From contig NZ_LIVV01000002.1 in NCBI RefSeq assembly GCF_001905825.1, forward strand, positions 314,441-378,440: a stretch of DNA of 64,000 nucleotides, given 5' to 3'. The stretch is from Streptomyces sp. CB02009. Its GTDB lineage: Bacteria; Actinomycetota; Actinomycetes; Streptomycetales; Streptomycetaceae. Below the pieces are notes generated by a model. The model was not told the origin of the DNA. It searched no databases and saw nothing but the letters and a program-made list of their open reading frames with translations. Positions 30,243 to 39,864 of this stretch are shown piece after piece (the first letter of the stretch is position 1; the number at the start of each line of letters is the position of its first letter). Both the position numbers and the translations under genes were made by a program.

Positions 30243-31163
30243 TCAGGAGACCCGTCCGGACGACCAACCGCCCAGCTCCGTCGGGCGGTTGGTGATGATC
30301 CCGTCCACTCCGAGCGCGTCCAGGGCCTTCCAGCGCGCCGGGGTGTCGACCGTCCAGACGTTCACGGCGACACCCGCCGCGTGCAGGTCGCCGATGATCC
30401 CCGGACGGCTGGACAGGGCCCGGTCCGAGGGGTTGTACGACGCGAGGTGCAGGTCCTCGGCGATGGCGACGGGGTCGGCGTCCAGGGTGTCCCGCAGCAG
30501 CCCCAACGGCAGCTCGGGAGCCAGTTCGTGGACGTACCGCAGATGCGTGACCTCGAAGCTCTGGACGAAGACCCGGTCGCTCATGCCCTGTTCGCGCACC
30601 AGCTCGACGATCCGCCGCACCTGGTCGTAGCTGTGCTGGCCCTTCACCTCGAGCAGCAGCTTCCCGCCCCGCTGCCGCAGGTCCGCCAGCTGGGCCTCCA
30701 GCGTGGGCACATGCACCCCGGCGAACGCCGGGGCGAACCAGGAACCGGCGTCGAGGGAGTCCAGCTCGGTGGAGGTCAGCGAGCGGATCGGCCCCGTGCC
30801 GTCCGTCGTCCGGTCGACGGTCGCGTCGTGGAGGACGTACGGTACGCCGTCCTCGCTGGGCTGGACGTCGTTCTCGATCCAGACGGCCCCGCCCCGCCGG
30901 GCCACCTCGCCCGCGATCAGGGTGTTCTCGGGGGCGGCCGAGGAGGCCCCCCGATGGGCGATCACGGTCACGGGCGTCCCTGCCGGGCGCAGCCAGGGGC
31001 TCGCCGACACGGTGTCCCGCGCCGCGGGGCGGAGCGCCGCCAGCGACGGCGGGGCGGTGGCGACGAGGACCGCGAGTCCGGCGACGGCGGTGACCAGGAC
31101 GACCGGTCCGGTGGTCGCGCGGCGCCTGCGGGGGCGGGAGGCGGTCGGGTGAGGGGCTCTCAT
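30243..31163 (-). CDS. Secreted glycerophosphodiester phosphodiesterase
   Basis: This 306-residue protein has an N-terminal signal or anchor helix (TGPVVLVTAVAGLAVLVATAPPSLA) and a GDPD TIM barrel. The barrel has VTVIAHRGASSAAPENT (catalytic HRG...PENT), ENDVQPSEDGVPYVLHDATVDRTTDG (metal-binding E-x-D and general acid H) and KLLLEVKG. It would cleave glycerophosphodiesters to glycerol 3-phosphate outside the cell, for phosphate or glycerol scavenging. The ATG at 31163 gives the complete signal. The gene is convergent with the CU044_5270 gene, with a 3-bp gap. Confidence 0.92.
   Translation of the reverse strand: MRAPHPTASRPRRRRATTGPVVLVTAVAGLAVLVATAPPSLAALRPAARDTVSASPWLRPAGTPVTVIAHRGASSAAPENTLIAGEVARRGGAVWIENDVQPSEDGVPYVLHDATVDRTTDGTGPIRSLTSTELDSLDAGSWFAPAFAGVHVPTLEAQLADLRQRGGKLLLEVKGQHSYDQVRRIVELVREQGMSDRVFVQSFEVTHLRYVHELAPELPLGLLRDTLDADPVAIAEDLHLASYNPSDRALSSRPGIIGDLHAAGVAVNVWTVDTPARWKALDALGVDGIITNRPTELGGWSSGRVS
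30264..30292 (+). terminator. Hairpin inside the 3' end of the GDPD gene
   Basis: The perfect 10-bp arms CCAACCGCCC/GGGCGGTTGG with a 9-nt loop lie 25 nt past the CU044_5270 stop and within the last codons of the convergent GDPD gene. It may serve as the terminator of the plus-strand sigma operon. Confidence 0.5.
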
Positions 31164-31492
31164 GACCGCCCACCCTAAGGGGCGGACGGGCTGATCAGGC
31201 CGCATCACGGAGCGGCGCCCGCGTCGTGCCGCGGCGCGCCCTGAGCCGCGGACCTGGGGGAGTTCCGGAGATCTCCGTCAGGAGTGCTCACGGAAAACGA
31301 CGCCGACCTTCACCCCGCCCTCACGGAGCGGTCGTCGGATCGCCCGGTCGGTGCCGACATCGCCCGATCCGCGCCCACCGCGCCTTCCTCGGGGCACTCT
31401 TGTCGATGTCGTGAACACGTTTGCATTTCGCTCAGGCGTTCTGGAACTCTCCGTTCGACTTACCGGCACAGGAGCAACGGAGACAACCACCC
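31164..31492. other. 329-bp intergenic region with a 12-bp palindrome
   Basis: This region separates the divergent GDPD and secreted-protein genes. It contains the perfect palindrome CGGAGATCTCCG at 31266-31277, which could be an operator. No convincing -10/-35 pair and no small gene was found. Confidence 0.4.
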
Positions 31493-33088
31493 ATGCCCAC
31501 AAGGCGCATACGTCGCGCGTGGCTCACGGCCGCCGCCACGGCCTCGCTCGCGTTCACCGGCCTCGCCGCGCCGGCCCAGGCGGAGGACCTTCCGCCCACC
31601 GCCCCGCAGAGCTGGATCCAGGAGCCCCGTACGACCGAGGCGGCCGCCTCGCCCTTCACCACCCGCGCCTGGACCGAGCCCGGCGGCGCGGCCTCGCCCG
31701 GCGACTTCACCATGTCGCCCGGCGCGCTGAACGCCGAGACCACCACCCGGGTCAACCGCCTGGACGCGGTGCTGCCCAAGTCCGGCGTCCAGAACCTCCT
31801 CATCGGCGCGAACCGCACCATCCAGCCGGGGTGCTCCCGCGACCCGTTCGGCACCGCACCTGACCCCGACATCAAGTACTGCCTGCAGAACGACGACTCC
31901 GTCTCGCAGGAATGGGTCCCCCAGGGCATGACCGGCGTCTCCGACGCCAAGATCGACGAGGTGTGGGGCTCGGCGGGCGACATCCAGCTCTTCGCCTCCT
32001 ACGACGGCTGGGACCCGGGCCGCGAGAACGACCCGCTCCCGACGGCCGGCGACTGCACCACGGCCGAACTGGAGGCGAACGACGCCTGCAACCAGAAGGG
32101 CGTCCGCATCACCTTCGTCCAGAGCCGGACCAACCCGGCCACCGGCAGCCCCGAGGTCAAGTACCGGCACGTCCTGCTGGGCTGGACGTACGTGAACTCG
32201 GCCGACCACGTCTCCTTCGACGGTCTGCACGCCGCCGAGTACCCGATCCAGAAGGGCGTCCACGCCGGCGGGATCGTCTGGTACGGCAACTACCTCTACG
32301 TGGCGGACACCCGCAACGGCCTGCGCGTCTTCGACATGCGCACCATCATGGACCTCGACCCCGACGGCGACCCCAAGACGCACGACGCGATGGGCTCCGA
32401 CACGGACGGCGTGAAGACCACCGCCAACGTCGAGGACAAGACCAAGGTCGGCCGTCACGACAACGTCTGGTACAGCTTCGGCTACCGCTACGTGATGCCC
32501 CAGGTGGCCGCCTGGAAGTTCAAGGCCACGCAGAGCAACCCGCAGGGCTCGTACGCCTGCGTCTCCACCGGAGCGCCGAAGGCCTCCTACATCTCGCTGG
32601 ACCGCAGCACCACCCCGGACCGGCTGCTCATGGGCGAGTACTGCCGCCCCGAGAGCGGCTACCCGTCCACCGGCCGCATCGCCTCCTACCCGGTCGCCGC
32701 CCTGGAGGGCCGCTCGGCCGACGTCCCGGCCGAAGGCTGGGCCAACTACCTGCCGCTGGCCAACGGCGGCGCGCAGGGCGCGGCCGCTCAGGACGGCACC
32801 CTCTACGTGAACGAGTCGAAGGGCACCGACGAGCCGGGCAACCTCTGGCGCTACACCTGGGACGGCGGCCGGCTCGTCGCGCACGGACAGCCCGTCAAGA
32901 CCGCCCGGGGCGCCGAGGACCTCTACGTCGAGCGCGGCACCGGCCGGCTGTGGTCCCTCTCCGAACACCGCCCGGGCCAGGCGTCGGACTGCGGCGCGAA
33001 CCGTGCCACCGGCGACCCGGCCGGCACGGACTACTGCCAGCGGGTGCTCTACGGGCACAAGCTGAGCTGGCTCGACAGCCAGCCGTAG
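31493..33088 (+). CDS. Large secreted protein with propeller-like repeats
   Basis: This is a 531-residue protein with a classical signal peptide (RRIRRAWLTAAATASLAFTGLAAPAQA, cleaved near residue 27). The mature part contains repeated blades such as GGIVWYGNYLYVADTRNGLRVFDM, LLMGEYCRPESGYPSTGRIASYPVA, QDGTLYVNESKGT and GAEDLYVERGTGRLWSLSEH, suggesting a beta-propeller with LVIVD-like or NHL-like strands. It also has several Cys pairs. No catalytic motif is recognised. The start at 31493 has two GGAG sites upstream. It is a single gene closed by a strong hairpin. Confidence 0.75.
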   Translation: MPTRRIRRAWLTAAATASLAFTGLAAPAQAEDLPPTAPQSWIQEPRTTEAAASPFTTRAWTEPGGAASPGDFTMSPGALNAETTTRVNRLDAVLPKSGVQNLLIGANRTIQPGCSRDPFGTAPDPDIKYCLQNDDSVSQEWVPQGMTGVSDAKIDEVWGSAGDIQLFASYDGWDPGRENDPLPTAGDCTTAELEANDACNQKGVRITFVQSRTNPATGSPEVKYRHVLLGWTYVNSADHVSFDGLHAAEYPIQKGVHAGGIVWYGNYLYVADTRNGLRVFDMRTIMDLDPDGDPKTHDAMGSDTDGVKTTANVEDKTKVGRHDNVWYSFGYRYVMPQVAAWKFKATQSNPQGSYACVSTGAPKASYISLDRSTTPDRLLMGEYCRPESGYPSTGRIASYPVAALEGRSADVPAEGWANYLPLANGGAQGAAAQDGTLYVNESKGTDEPGNLWRYTWDGGRLVAHGQPVKTARGAEDLYVERGTGRLWSLSEHRPGQASDCGANRATGDPAGTDYCQRVLYGHKLSWLDSQP

Positions 33089-33097
33089 CGGAGCGGC

Positions 33098-33121
33098 GGC
33101 CCGGGGCGGTCGCCCCGGGCC
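33098..33121 (+). terminator. Strong 10-bp hairpin after the secreted protein gene
   Basis: GGCCCGGGGC/GCCCCGGGCC with a GGTC tetraloop starts 9 nt past the stop codon. It is a compact GC-only stem typical of Streptomyces terminators. Confidence 0.75.
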
Positions 33122-33247
33122 CGCCCCGCGACACGACGGACGACACGAGCCCTTCGCCGGAATCCACCGGTCTGCGGCATGGTGGGGGACATGCCCGGAG
33201 CCGTGCCATCGGGGGACCTCGGCCGGGCCCGCGGAGTCGGGGGACTC

Positions 33248-33988
33248 ATGGACGCCAACGAGGTATGCGAACCGCACAGAGCCGGGCTCCGGCGGGAGCG
33301 GGGCGGCACACCCGGCCCGGCGCGGGGCCGGAGCGTGCTCGAAGGGGCCTTCGCACTGCTCGACGCTCTGCGCCGGAGCGGTGAAGAGGCCGGGGTGACG
33401 GAGCTGGCGCTCGTCTGCGGGGTGCCCAAAGGCACCGTCCACCGGCTGCTCGACCAGCTGGTCACGCTCGGCGCGGTCGAACGGAAGGGCAACCGCTACC
33501 GGGTCGGCCCCCAGCTCTACCGCATCGGCCAGGCCTGGGAGCCCCACCCGGGACTGCTGCCCGCCGCCCGGCTGCCGCTCCAGCGGCTCAGGGCCTCCAC
33601 CGGCGCGAGCGTGGTCCTCACCGTGCTGCGCGAGGACATGGCGATCACCGTCGGCTCGGTCCCCGGGGAACTCGAACCGCTCCTCCCCGTACGGGAGGGC
33701 ATCGCCTTCCACCTCGGCACCGCCGCAGGAAAGGCCCTGCGGGGGCCGCTCCGCGGCGGCGCCGTCCTCGACCGGGAGGACGTGATGGACGGGGTGTGCT
33801 GCGCCGCCCTGCCTATCCGCACCCCCGACGGGCGCACGGTCGCGGCGCTCGCCGCCCTGGTCCCGGCCGGCCGGCCGCTCGGCACACTCGCCCGGGGCGT
33901 CGCCGAGGCGGGGGCCGCCGTCACCCGCGCGCTCGCCCGGGGCGGACCTCGGAGACGGGCCGTGCCGGCGGCCGCGCTCGTGCCCTGA
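33248..33988 (+). CDS. IclR-family transcriptional regulator
   Basis: This 246-residue protein has an N-terminal winged helix (RSVLEGAFALLDALRR...VTELALVCGVPKGTVHRLLDQLVTLGAVERKGNRYRVG) and a C-terminal effector-binding domain that is shorter and less conserved than usual (it lacks part of the standard GxP/HR ligand loop). I chose the ATG at 33248; ATG codons at 33179 and 33191 are also in frame. No catabolic gene is adjacent, so the target is unclear; a GTTCC-N7-GGAAC dyad lies about 20-40 bp downstream of the stop, before the next gene. Confidence 0.8.
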   Translation: MDANEVCEPHRAGLRRERGGTPGPARGRSVLEGAFALLDALRRSGEEAGVTELALVCGVPKGTVHRLLDQLVTLGAVERKGNRYRVGPQLYRIGQAWEPHPGLLPAARLPLQRLRASTGASVVLTVLREDMAITVGSVPGELEPLLPVREGIAFHLGTAAGKALRGPLRGGAVLDREDVMDGVCCAALPIRTPDGRTVAALAALVPAGRPLGTLARGVAEAGAAVTRALARGGPRRRAVPAAALVP

Positions 33989-34153
33989 ACGGGCGTGCGC
34001 ACGGCGCCGTTCCGTCCAGTGGAACGCGCGTAGAACCGGGAGGAGGCGGCGGGCACAGTGGGTGTCGTGCCGAGGGGAACGGCACACCGGCCCGCCGCAC
34101 CGCGGCGAGCCGACACCACGTCACACCAGTGACCCGATGTGTGGGGGGACCAC

Positions 34154-34624
34154 ATGCGCAAGAACCGAATCGCCCGAACGGCCGCCACCGCCCTGCTCGG
34201 GCTCGGCAGCGTCGCCGCCTTCGCCGGCACCGCCCAGGCCGAGCCGATCGACTACGTCCGGATCGAACTGGTCGAACTGCACTGCCAGAAGAACAGCGAG
34301 GGCGACCACGACGAGGCCTACCTCAAGATCACCGACGCCAACGGCAACGCCGTCAAGGTCTGGCCCGGCAACGGGGTCAAGTACCAGACCATGGGCACCG
34401 GTTACGTCCGGTCGATGGCCGACGGCAACGGCAACGCCGCCCTCATCCTCGGCAAGCAGCAGGCCCGCACCCTGACCCTCTGGGACGACGACTCGACCAG
34501 CGGCGACGACAAGCTCGGCGCCACGCTCGTCACCGGCAGCGAGGCCGGCGCCGAGACCCAGTGGCGCTCGGTCGAGGGCTCCGGCGGCGTCTACGTCATC
34601 GGCTACCGCGTGATCGACATCTGA
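34154..34624 (+). CDS. Small secreted protein of unknown function
   Basis: This is a 156-residue protein with a signal peptide (MRKNRIARTAATALLGLGSVAAFAGTAQA) and a roughly 127-residue mature domain, beginning EPIDYVRIELVELHCQKNSEGDHDEAYLKITDANGNAVKVWP. The alternating strands and Asp-rich loops (LWDDDSTSGDD) suggest a C2-like or other small beta-sandwich that may bind a metal. There is one Cys only. The start has GGGGGG 6-11 nt upstream, and a perfect 18-bp hairpin follows. No family is recognised. Confidence 0.75.
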   Translation: MRKNRIARTAATALLGLGSVAAFAGTAQAEPIDYVRIELVELHCQKNSEGDHDEAYLKITDANGNAVKVWPGNGVKYQTMGTGYVRSMADGNGNAALILGKQQARTLTLWDDDSTSGDDKLGATLVTGSEAGAETQWRSVEGSGGVYVIGYRVIDI

Positions 34625-34648
34625 CCGTCGCCCCCGTCCCGGGGCCAC

Positions 34649-34688
34649 GGGGGAGGGCCGTGCCGGACCACCGGCACGGCCCTCCCCC
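34649..34688. terminator. Perfect 18-bp hairpin between convergent genes
   Basis: The arms 34649-34666 and 34671-34688 are exactly complementary over 18 bp, around an ACCA tetraloop. It lies between the small secreted protein gene and bglC and should act on transcripts from both sides. Confidence 0.88.
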
Positions 34689-34702
34689 CGCTTCCGCCGC
34701 GG

Positions 34703-36145
34703 TCAGTCGCCGTCGGGCGCCACCAGGTCACCCGTCCGCGCCACCTTCGCGTACCAGCGGGCGCTGGACTTCGGCGTCCGCTCCAGGGTGTCGTAGTCCA
34801 CCCGCACCGCGCCGAACCGCTTCGCGTACCCGTAGCCCCACTCGAAGTTGTCGAGGAGCGACCAGAGGAAGTAGCCGCGGACGTCCGCCCCGGCCTCGAT
34901 CGCCCGGTGCACCGCCTCCAGGTGCGCGTGCACATAGGCGGCGCGCTCCGGGTCGTGCACCGAACCGTCCGGGGACACCACGTCCTCGTACGCCGCGCCG
35001 TTCTCGCTGATGACCAGCGGGAGGTGGGGGTACGCCTCCGACACCCGGGTCAGCAGGTCGTACAGGGCGCTCGGGTCGACCGCCCAGCCCATCGCCGTCG
35101 GCTCGCCCGGCGCCCGGTGGAAGGCGACCGAGTCCGCGCCCGGCCACGGCGAGTGGTCGCTGGCGCCGTGACCGTCGTCCTGCGGCTTCTCCGCACCCTC
35201 CGGCACCTGTGAGACGAGCGTCGGGGTGTAGTAGTTGATCGCCAGCAGGTCCAGCGGCTGCCGCGCGGTCGCCGTGTCACCGTCCCTGACGAACGACCAG
35301 TCGGTGACCTGCGCGGTGTCGAGGATCAGGTCCTCGGGGTAGGCGCCCTCCAGCATCGGACCCAGCCAGATCCGGTTGCCGACGGCGTCGATCCGGCGCG
35401 CCGCGTCCAGGTCCTCGGCCGAACCCGTCAGCGGCCGCACCTCGTGGAGGTTGAGCGAGACCGAGATCTGCCGGTCCGCGGGCAGCGAGGACCGGAGGGC
35501 CTGGACCGCGAGACCGTGCCCGAGGTTCAGATGGTGGGCGGCGCGCAGCGAGGCCGCCGGATCCGTGCGGCCCGGGGCGTGCACCCCGGAGCCGTACCCC
35601 AGGAAGGCACTGCACCAGGGCTCGTTGAGGGTCGTCCAGCGGGTCACCCGGTCGCCGAGGGCGTCCGCGACGATCCCCGCGTACTCCGCGAACCGCTCGG
35701 CGGTGGACCGCTCGGGCCAGCCGCCCGCGTCCTCCAGCTCCTGGGGCAGGTCCCAGTGGTAGAGCGTGAGCGCCGGCTCGATCCCGGCGGACAGCAGCTC
35801 GTCGACGAGAGCCCGGTAGAAGTCCAGGCCCTTCTGGACGGCCGGCCCGCGCCCGGTGGGCTGCACCCGGGACCAGGAGACGGAGAACCGATAGGCGTTC
35901 AGGCCGAGTTCGGACATGATTCCGACGTCCTCGCGGAACCGGTGGTAGTGGTCCACGGCCACGTCACCGGTGTGCCCCTCGAAGACCTTGCCGGGGGTGT
36001 GCGAGAAGGTGTCCCAGATGGACGGAGTACGGCCGTCCTCGGCCGCCGCTCCCTCGATCTGGTACGCGGCGGTGGCCGCGCCCCAGAGGAAGCCGGACGG
36101 GAACGAGCGGACGGCGGTGAGCGGCCGGGTTTCGGACGCGGTCAT
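34703..36145 (-). CDS. bglC: GH1 beta-glucosidase (cellobiose hydrolase)
   Basis: This 480-residue GH1 enzyme has the acid/base Glu in TTLNEPWC (residue 175) and the nucleophile Glu in LVISENGAA (residue 381). It also has the substrate-binding [15 protein letters not shown] near the N-terminus and [13 protein letters not shown] near the C-terminus. There is no signal peptide, so it acts in the cytoplasm on imported cello-oligosaccharides. The gene is last in the cebEFG unit, 74 nt after cebG. A degenerate CebR box overlaps its ribosome site. Confidence 0.95.
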   Translation of the reverse strand: MTASETRPLTAVRSFPSGFLWGAATAAYQIEGAAAEDGRTPSIWDTFSHTPGKVFEGHTGDVAVDHYHRFREDVGIMSELGLNAYRFSVSWSRVQPTGRGPAVQKGLDFYRALVDELLSAGIEPALTLYHWDLPQELEDAGGWPERSTAERFAEYAGIVADALGDRVTRWTTLNEPWCSAFLGYGSGVHAPGRTDPAASLRAAHHLNLGHGLAVQALRSSLPADRQISVSLNLHEVRPLTGSAEDLDAARRIDAVGNRIWLGPMLEGAYPEDLILDTAQVTDWSFVRDGDTATARQPLDLLAINYYTPTLVSQVPEGAEKPQDDGHGASDHSPWPGADSVAFHRAPGEPTAMGWAVDPSALYDLLTRVSEAYPHLPLVISENGAAYEDVVSPDGSVHDPERAAYVHAHLEAVHRAIEAGADVRGYFLWSLLDNFEWGYGYAKRFGAVRVDYDTLERTPKSSARWYAKVARTGDLVAPDGD

Positions 36146-36146
36146 A

Positions 36147-36160
36147 GGAGAGGGCTCCCA
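36147..36160 (-). promoter_or_regulatory. Degenerate CebR-like box at the bglC ribosome site
   Basis: On the minus strand the bases read TGGGAGCCCTCTCC, matching 11 of 14 positions of the perfect CebR palindrome seen elsewhere in this window. It contains the GGGAG used as the bglC ribosome site. CebR binding here is inference. Confidence 0.4.
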
Positions 36161-36218
36161 ACGCGAGTACGGGGTCGGTACGTTCGAGACGTTCGGTGGA
36201 GAGGGGCGGGGCGGCCGG

Positions 36219-37142
36219 TCAGCTCTTGACGGCGCCCGCGGTGATGCCGCCCACGATGTGCTTGCCCAGGAAGGCGAAGACCAGGAGGAGCGGCACGGTG
36301 GAGATGAGGGCACCGGTCAGCACGACGGCGTGGTCCACCGTGTGGTTGCCCGCGCCGAGCCCGGCGAGTGCCACCTGAAGGGTGGGGTTGCCGTCCGGGG
36401 TGAGCGCGATGAAGGGCCAGAAGAAGTCGTTCCACGCCTGCACGAAGACCAGCATGCCGAGCACGGCCATGGCGGGCCTCGCCACCGGGAAGACCACGTG
36501 CCAGATGATCCGGAGGCTGTGGGCGCCGTCCATCCGGGCCGCCTCCACCAGTTCCACCGGCAGCGCCTCCACCAGGAACTGGCGCATGAAGAACACGCCG
36601 AAGGCGGCGACGAGCGAGGGCAGGACGACCGACTGGAGCTGGTCGAACCAGCCGAGGTCGGTGATGATCTGGTACAGCGGGATGACGCTGAGCTGCGGCG
36701 GGATCGTCATGGTGGCGACCACCAGGGAGAGCAGCATGCCCCGGCCCCGGAACGGCAGTTTGGCGAAGGCGAAACCGGCGAGCGTGGAGAACAGCACGGT
36801 GGACAGGGCCACCAGGCTCGCCACGATCGTGGTGTTGATCAGCGCCTCGCCCATGTCGACCTGGTTCCAGGCGAAGCTGAGGTTGTCCAGGAGGCGGTCG
36901 CCCGGCAGCAGCGGCGCCGGCGCCTCCACGACCCGCTCGCCCGTGTGCGAGGCGGCGACCACGTTCCAGTACAGCGGGAAGAGCGAGACGAACGCGGCGG
37001 CGACGAGCAGCACGTAGGTGAGCGGTCCCGCGTGGTGCTGGCGGCCTGCGGTCTGCCCGAAGCGGCGGCCGTGGCGGGCCGTCGCCGGGGCGGCGACCGG
37101 GACTCGGGGCCCGGCCGGGGTCCTGTCGAGAGTGTGCGCCAT
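36219..37142 (-). CDS. cebG: Cello-oligosaccharide ABC transporter permease CebG
   Basis: This 307-residue MalG-type permease has six membrane helices and the EAA loop motif [24 protein letters not shown], which contacts the ATPase. It forms the second membrane subunit of the CebEFG importer. It starts 4 nt after cebF. No ATPase gene is in the window; in Streptomyces such importers use the shared ATPase MsiK. Confidence 0.92.
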   Translation of the reverse strand: MAHTLDRTPAGPRVPVAAPATARHGRRFGQTAGRQHHAGPLTYVLLVAAAFVSLFPLYWNVVAASHTGERVVEAPAPLLPGDRLLDNLSFAWNQVDMGEALINTTIVASLVALSTVLFSTLAGFAFAKLPFRGRGMLLSLVVATMTIPPQLSVIPLYQIITDLGWFDQLQSVVLPSLVAAFGVFFMRQFLVEALPVELVEAARMDGAHSLRIIWHVVFPVARPAMAVLGMLVFVQAWNDFFWPFIALTPDGNPTLQVALAGLGAGNHTVDHAVVLTGALISTVPLLLVFAFLGKHIVGGITAGAVKS

Positions 37143-37146
37143 GAGG

Positions 37147-38148
37147 TCAGCCCCCCAGCTTCTTGCGGTTGTGGCGGGAGACGAGCGCCTGGACGCCGCC
37201 GACGAGCAGCAGGAGCAGCAGCATCACCCACGCGATCGCCGAGGCCTGGCCCAGCGCGCCGGTCACCCAGCCCTTCTCGTACATCAGCAGGCTCAGCGTC
37301 TGGAACTGGTTGCCGCTGCCGCCGCTGATCCCGACGCTGCCGCCGAAGAGCATCGGCTCGCCGAACAGCTGGGTGGCTCCGATGGTGGAGACGATGATCG
37401 TGAAGAGGATCGTCGGGCGGATGGACGGGATCGTGACGCTGACGAACTGGCGCCAGCGCGAGGCGCCGTCGAGCGCGGCCGCCTCGTACAGGTCCTGCGG
37501 CACGGCCTGCATGGCCGCCAGGTAGATCAGCGCGTTGTAGCCGGTCCAGCGCCAGGTGACGATCACCGAGATGGCGATCTGCGCCGGCCACTTGGACGAC
37601 TCCCAGTTCACCGGGTCGATGCCGATCCAGCCCAGGACGCCGTTGATCATCCCGTAGTCGGTGTTGAACAGCTGGGCGAAGACCAGCGTCGCCGCCGCGA
37701 TGGAGGTGGCGTACGGGGCGAGGATCGCGACCCGGAAGAAGCCCCGGCCGCGGAGCTTGTAGTTGAGCAGATGCGCCAGGCCGAGCGCCATGAGCAGCTG
37801 GGGAACGGTCGCGATCACCCCGATGGTGAAGGTGTTGAAGAGCGCGTTCCAGAAGAACTCGCTGGTCGCGAGGTCGGTGTAGTTCTCGAGCCCCTTCCAC
37901 GTCGGGTCCCCGCCGAGCTCGACCCGGTGGAGCGAGAGCCAGCCGGTGTAGATCAGCGGGAAGAGGCCGAAGGCGGCGAAGGTGAGGAAGAAGGGGGCGA
38001 CGAAGACGTACGGGATCGCCTTGACGTCCCAGCGGTAGAGCGTGCTGCGCAGGCCGCCGGGGGAGCGGCGGCCGCGCGGGCCGGGGGAGGAGGGCGATGC
38101 GGCGGGCGGCGGGGAGCCGTCGGGCCTCGCCCGAACGGAGGTGGCCAC
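37147..38148 (-). CDS. cebF: Cello-oligosaccharide ABC transporter permease CebF
   Basis: This 333-residue MalF-type permease has a polar, Pro/Ser/Arg-rich N-terminus, six membrane helices and the EAA loop QDLYEAAALDGASRWRQFVSVTIPSIRP. It pairs with CebG to form the channel for cellobiose/cellotriose import. The gene lies 87 nt downstream of cebE and 4 nt upstream of cebG in the same operon. Confidence 0.93.
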   Translation of the reverse strand: MATSVRARPDGSPPPAASPSSPGPRGRRSPGGLRSTLYRWDVKAIPYVFVAPFFLTFAAFGLFPLIYTGWLSLHRVELGGDPTWKGLENYTDLATSEFFWNALFNTFTIGVIATVPQLLMALGLAHLLNYKLRGRGFFRVAILAPYATSIAAATLVFAQLFNTDYGMINGVLGWIGIDPVNWESSKWPAQIAISVIVTWRWTGYNALIYLAAMQAVPQDLYEAAALDGASRWRQFVSVTIPSIRPTILFTIIVSTIGATQLFGEPMLFGGSVGISGGSGNQFQTLSLLMYEKGWVTGALGQASAIAWVMLLLLLLVGGVQALVSRHNRKKLGG

Positions 38149-38235
38149 GGGGGCGTCCTTCCAGGGTCGATGCGTGCGGTGGTGCGGACGGTGCCGGTCC
38201 GCCGCCCGCGGGCGGCGGACCGGCGGGTGTCCCCG

Positions 38236-39588
38236 CTACTGGTCGATCTTGTCGTCGACCAGCTTCTTGACGTTCTCCCAGGCCTTGGCCGGGTCGGTGC
38301 CTCGCTGCTCGATGTCGAGGATGCCGTTGTCGGTGAGGAAGGTCTTGACCTGGCCGTCGTAGCGGCTGATCACGGCGGGGGTGATGCCGGACGCCGCGCT
38401 GGAGAAGATCTTGCCGACGGGGGTGTCGCCGAAGTACGGCAGCTTCGCCTCCTGGACCGCCGAGGAGGTGAGCGTGTCCTTGGACGAGGGGATGTTGCCG
38501 TTGACCGCGAAGACCTTGGCGTGCTGCTCCGGGGCGGTCAGCCAGGCGGCCAGCTCGGCGGCCTCCTTGGTGTGCTTGCCCGCCTTGGGCACGGCGAGGA
38601 ACGAGCCGCCCCAGTTGCCGGCGACCGGCGGCGCGGCGATGTCCCACTTGCCCTGGTTGGCGGGGCCCGCCTGGTCCTTGATGATGCCGGTCATCCAGCT
38701 GGGGCAGGCGACGGTGGCGAACTTCGAGTTCTTGAAGGCGGCGTTCCAGGTGCCCTTCTCGTCGAACTGGCGCAGTTTGGCGGTCAGTCCGCCCTGGGCG
38801 GCCTTGACGGCGGTGTCCCAGGCGTTCTTCACACCGGGGCTGTTCTCCCAGTCGAGTTCGCCGGAGGTGTTGGCGTACTGCACCGGGTCGCTGGAGACGA
38901 CGGCGTTGAACAGGCCGCTCGCCGAGTCGTGGAAGGAGGTGCCGGCGGGTGCGGCGGCCTTGTACTTCTCCCCGGTCGCGAGGAACTTGGCCCAGTCGCC
39001 GGACCACAGCTTGCCGACGGCGTCCCGGTCGGTGGGCAGCTTGGCCTTGGCGAAGAGGTCCTTGTTGTAGCAGATGGCCATGGGGCCGATGTCGGTGCCG
39101 AGGCCGATGACCTTGCCGTCGCCGGTCGTCGCCTGCTTGACCTTCCAGTCGAGGAAGGCGTCGATCTTCGCGCCGCCCTCCTTGCCCAGGTCGACCCACT
39201 TGTTCGCCATCGCCGCGCCGGTCGCCTCGGCGATGTAGCCGACCTCGACGGCCTGGATGTCGGCGACGCCGCTGTTCTGCGCGAGGCGCAGCTTCAGCGT
39301 GTCCCAGTACTTCTGGCCGTCGGAGACGTTCGACTCCTCGATCCTGATGTTCGGGTGGAGCCGCTCGTACTCGGCGTAGAGCTTCGCGCCGGTCTTGTTG
39401 TCGTAGCCGAAGGAACCGAAGGTCCCGATCCGCAGCGTGATCTTCTCGTTGCCCTGACCGCCCCCGCCGCCCTTGCCGCCGTTGTCGTCGTCGCTGCCGC
39501 AACCGGTGAGCAGGGTCGTGCCGGTCACGACGACGGCGACCGCCGCGATCGCCGCACGGCGTCCGCGTCTGCTGCTGGAAGTGCGCAT
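38236..39588 (-). CDS. cebE: Cello-oligosaccharide-binding lipoprotein CebE
   Basis: This 450-residue solute-binding protein has a lipoprotein signal with lipobox LLTGC (Cys 30), then a Gly-rich spacer and a family 1 sugar-binding fold (ITLRIGTFGSFGYDNKTGAKLYAEYERLHPNIRIEE). It captures cello-oligosaccharides outside the membrane and delivers them to CebFG. The ATG at 39588 follows GAGGAG by 6 nt. The open frame extends to 39756, but that part has no signal features. It is the first gene of cebEFG-bglC, divergent from cebR. Confidence 0.95.
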   Translation of the reverse strand: MRTSSSRRGRRAAIAAVAVVVTGTTLLTGCGSDDDNGGKGGGGGQGNEKITLRIGTFGSFGYDNKTGAKLYAEYERLHPNIRIEESNVSDGQKYWDTLKLRLAQNSGVADIQAVEVGYIAEATGAAMANKWVDLGKEGGAKIDAFLDWKVKQATTGDGKVIGLGTDIGPMAICYNKDLFAKAKLPTDRDAVGKLWSGDWAKFLATGEKYKAAAPAGTSFHDSASGLFNAVVSSDPVQYANTSGELDWENSPGVKNAWDTAVKAAQGGLTAKLRQFDEKGTWNAAFKNSKFATVACPSWMTGIIKDQAGPANQGKWDIAAPPVAGNWGGSFLAVPKAGKHTKEAAELAAWLTAPEQHAKVFAVNGNIPSSKDTLTSSAVQEAKLPYFGDTPVGKIFSSAASGITPAVISRYDGQVKTFLTDNGILDIEQRGTDPAKAWENVKKLVDDKIDQ

Positions 39589-39699
39589 TCCACTCTCCTC
39601 GTCCCAAGGTGGTGCTTGTTGTGCGCCAAGAGGCCCGGCCCGCTGATCGCGGCTCGGCGGCGCCTGCCAGACCTGATGCAAGGCTGTGCGCGTCCCGGA

Positions 39700-39713
39700 T
39701 GGGAGCGCTCCCA
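39700..39713 (-). promoter_or_regulatory. CebR operator upstream of cebE
   Basis: The perfect 14-bp palindrome TGGGAGCGCTCCCA is the known CebR target in Streptomyces. It lies just downstream of the probable cebE promoter, where bound repressor would block the start of transcription; cello-oligosaccharides would release it. Confidence 0.93.
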
Positions 39714-39726
39714 CGTCGTTGCCGGA

Positions 39727-39756
39727 AGGTTGCTCTCTGGCGGGTACGAGTGTCAA
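39727..39756 (-). promoter_or_regulatory. Probable cebE promoter
   Basis: On the minus strand a consensus -35 TTGACA (39756 to 39751) is followed, after 18 nt, by CAACCT (39732 to 39727) as a weak -10. The CebR box begins 13 nt further downstream, near the expected transcription start. Confidence 0.5.
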
Positions 39757-39864
39757 GACATGAACGCGGATTCGTTACCGGAAGGTTTTCCGGGGGTTTC
39801 GCGGACCTGAGCGAGGGCGGTCGCGTCATCTCCTGAACACACCTCGTGGCGCGAAGGCGACGGC

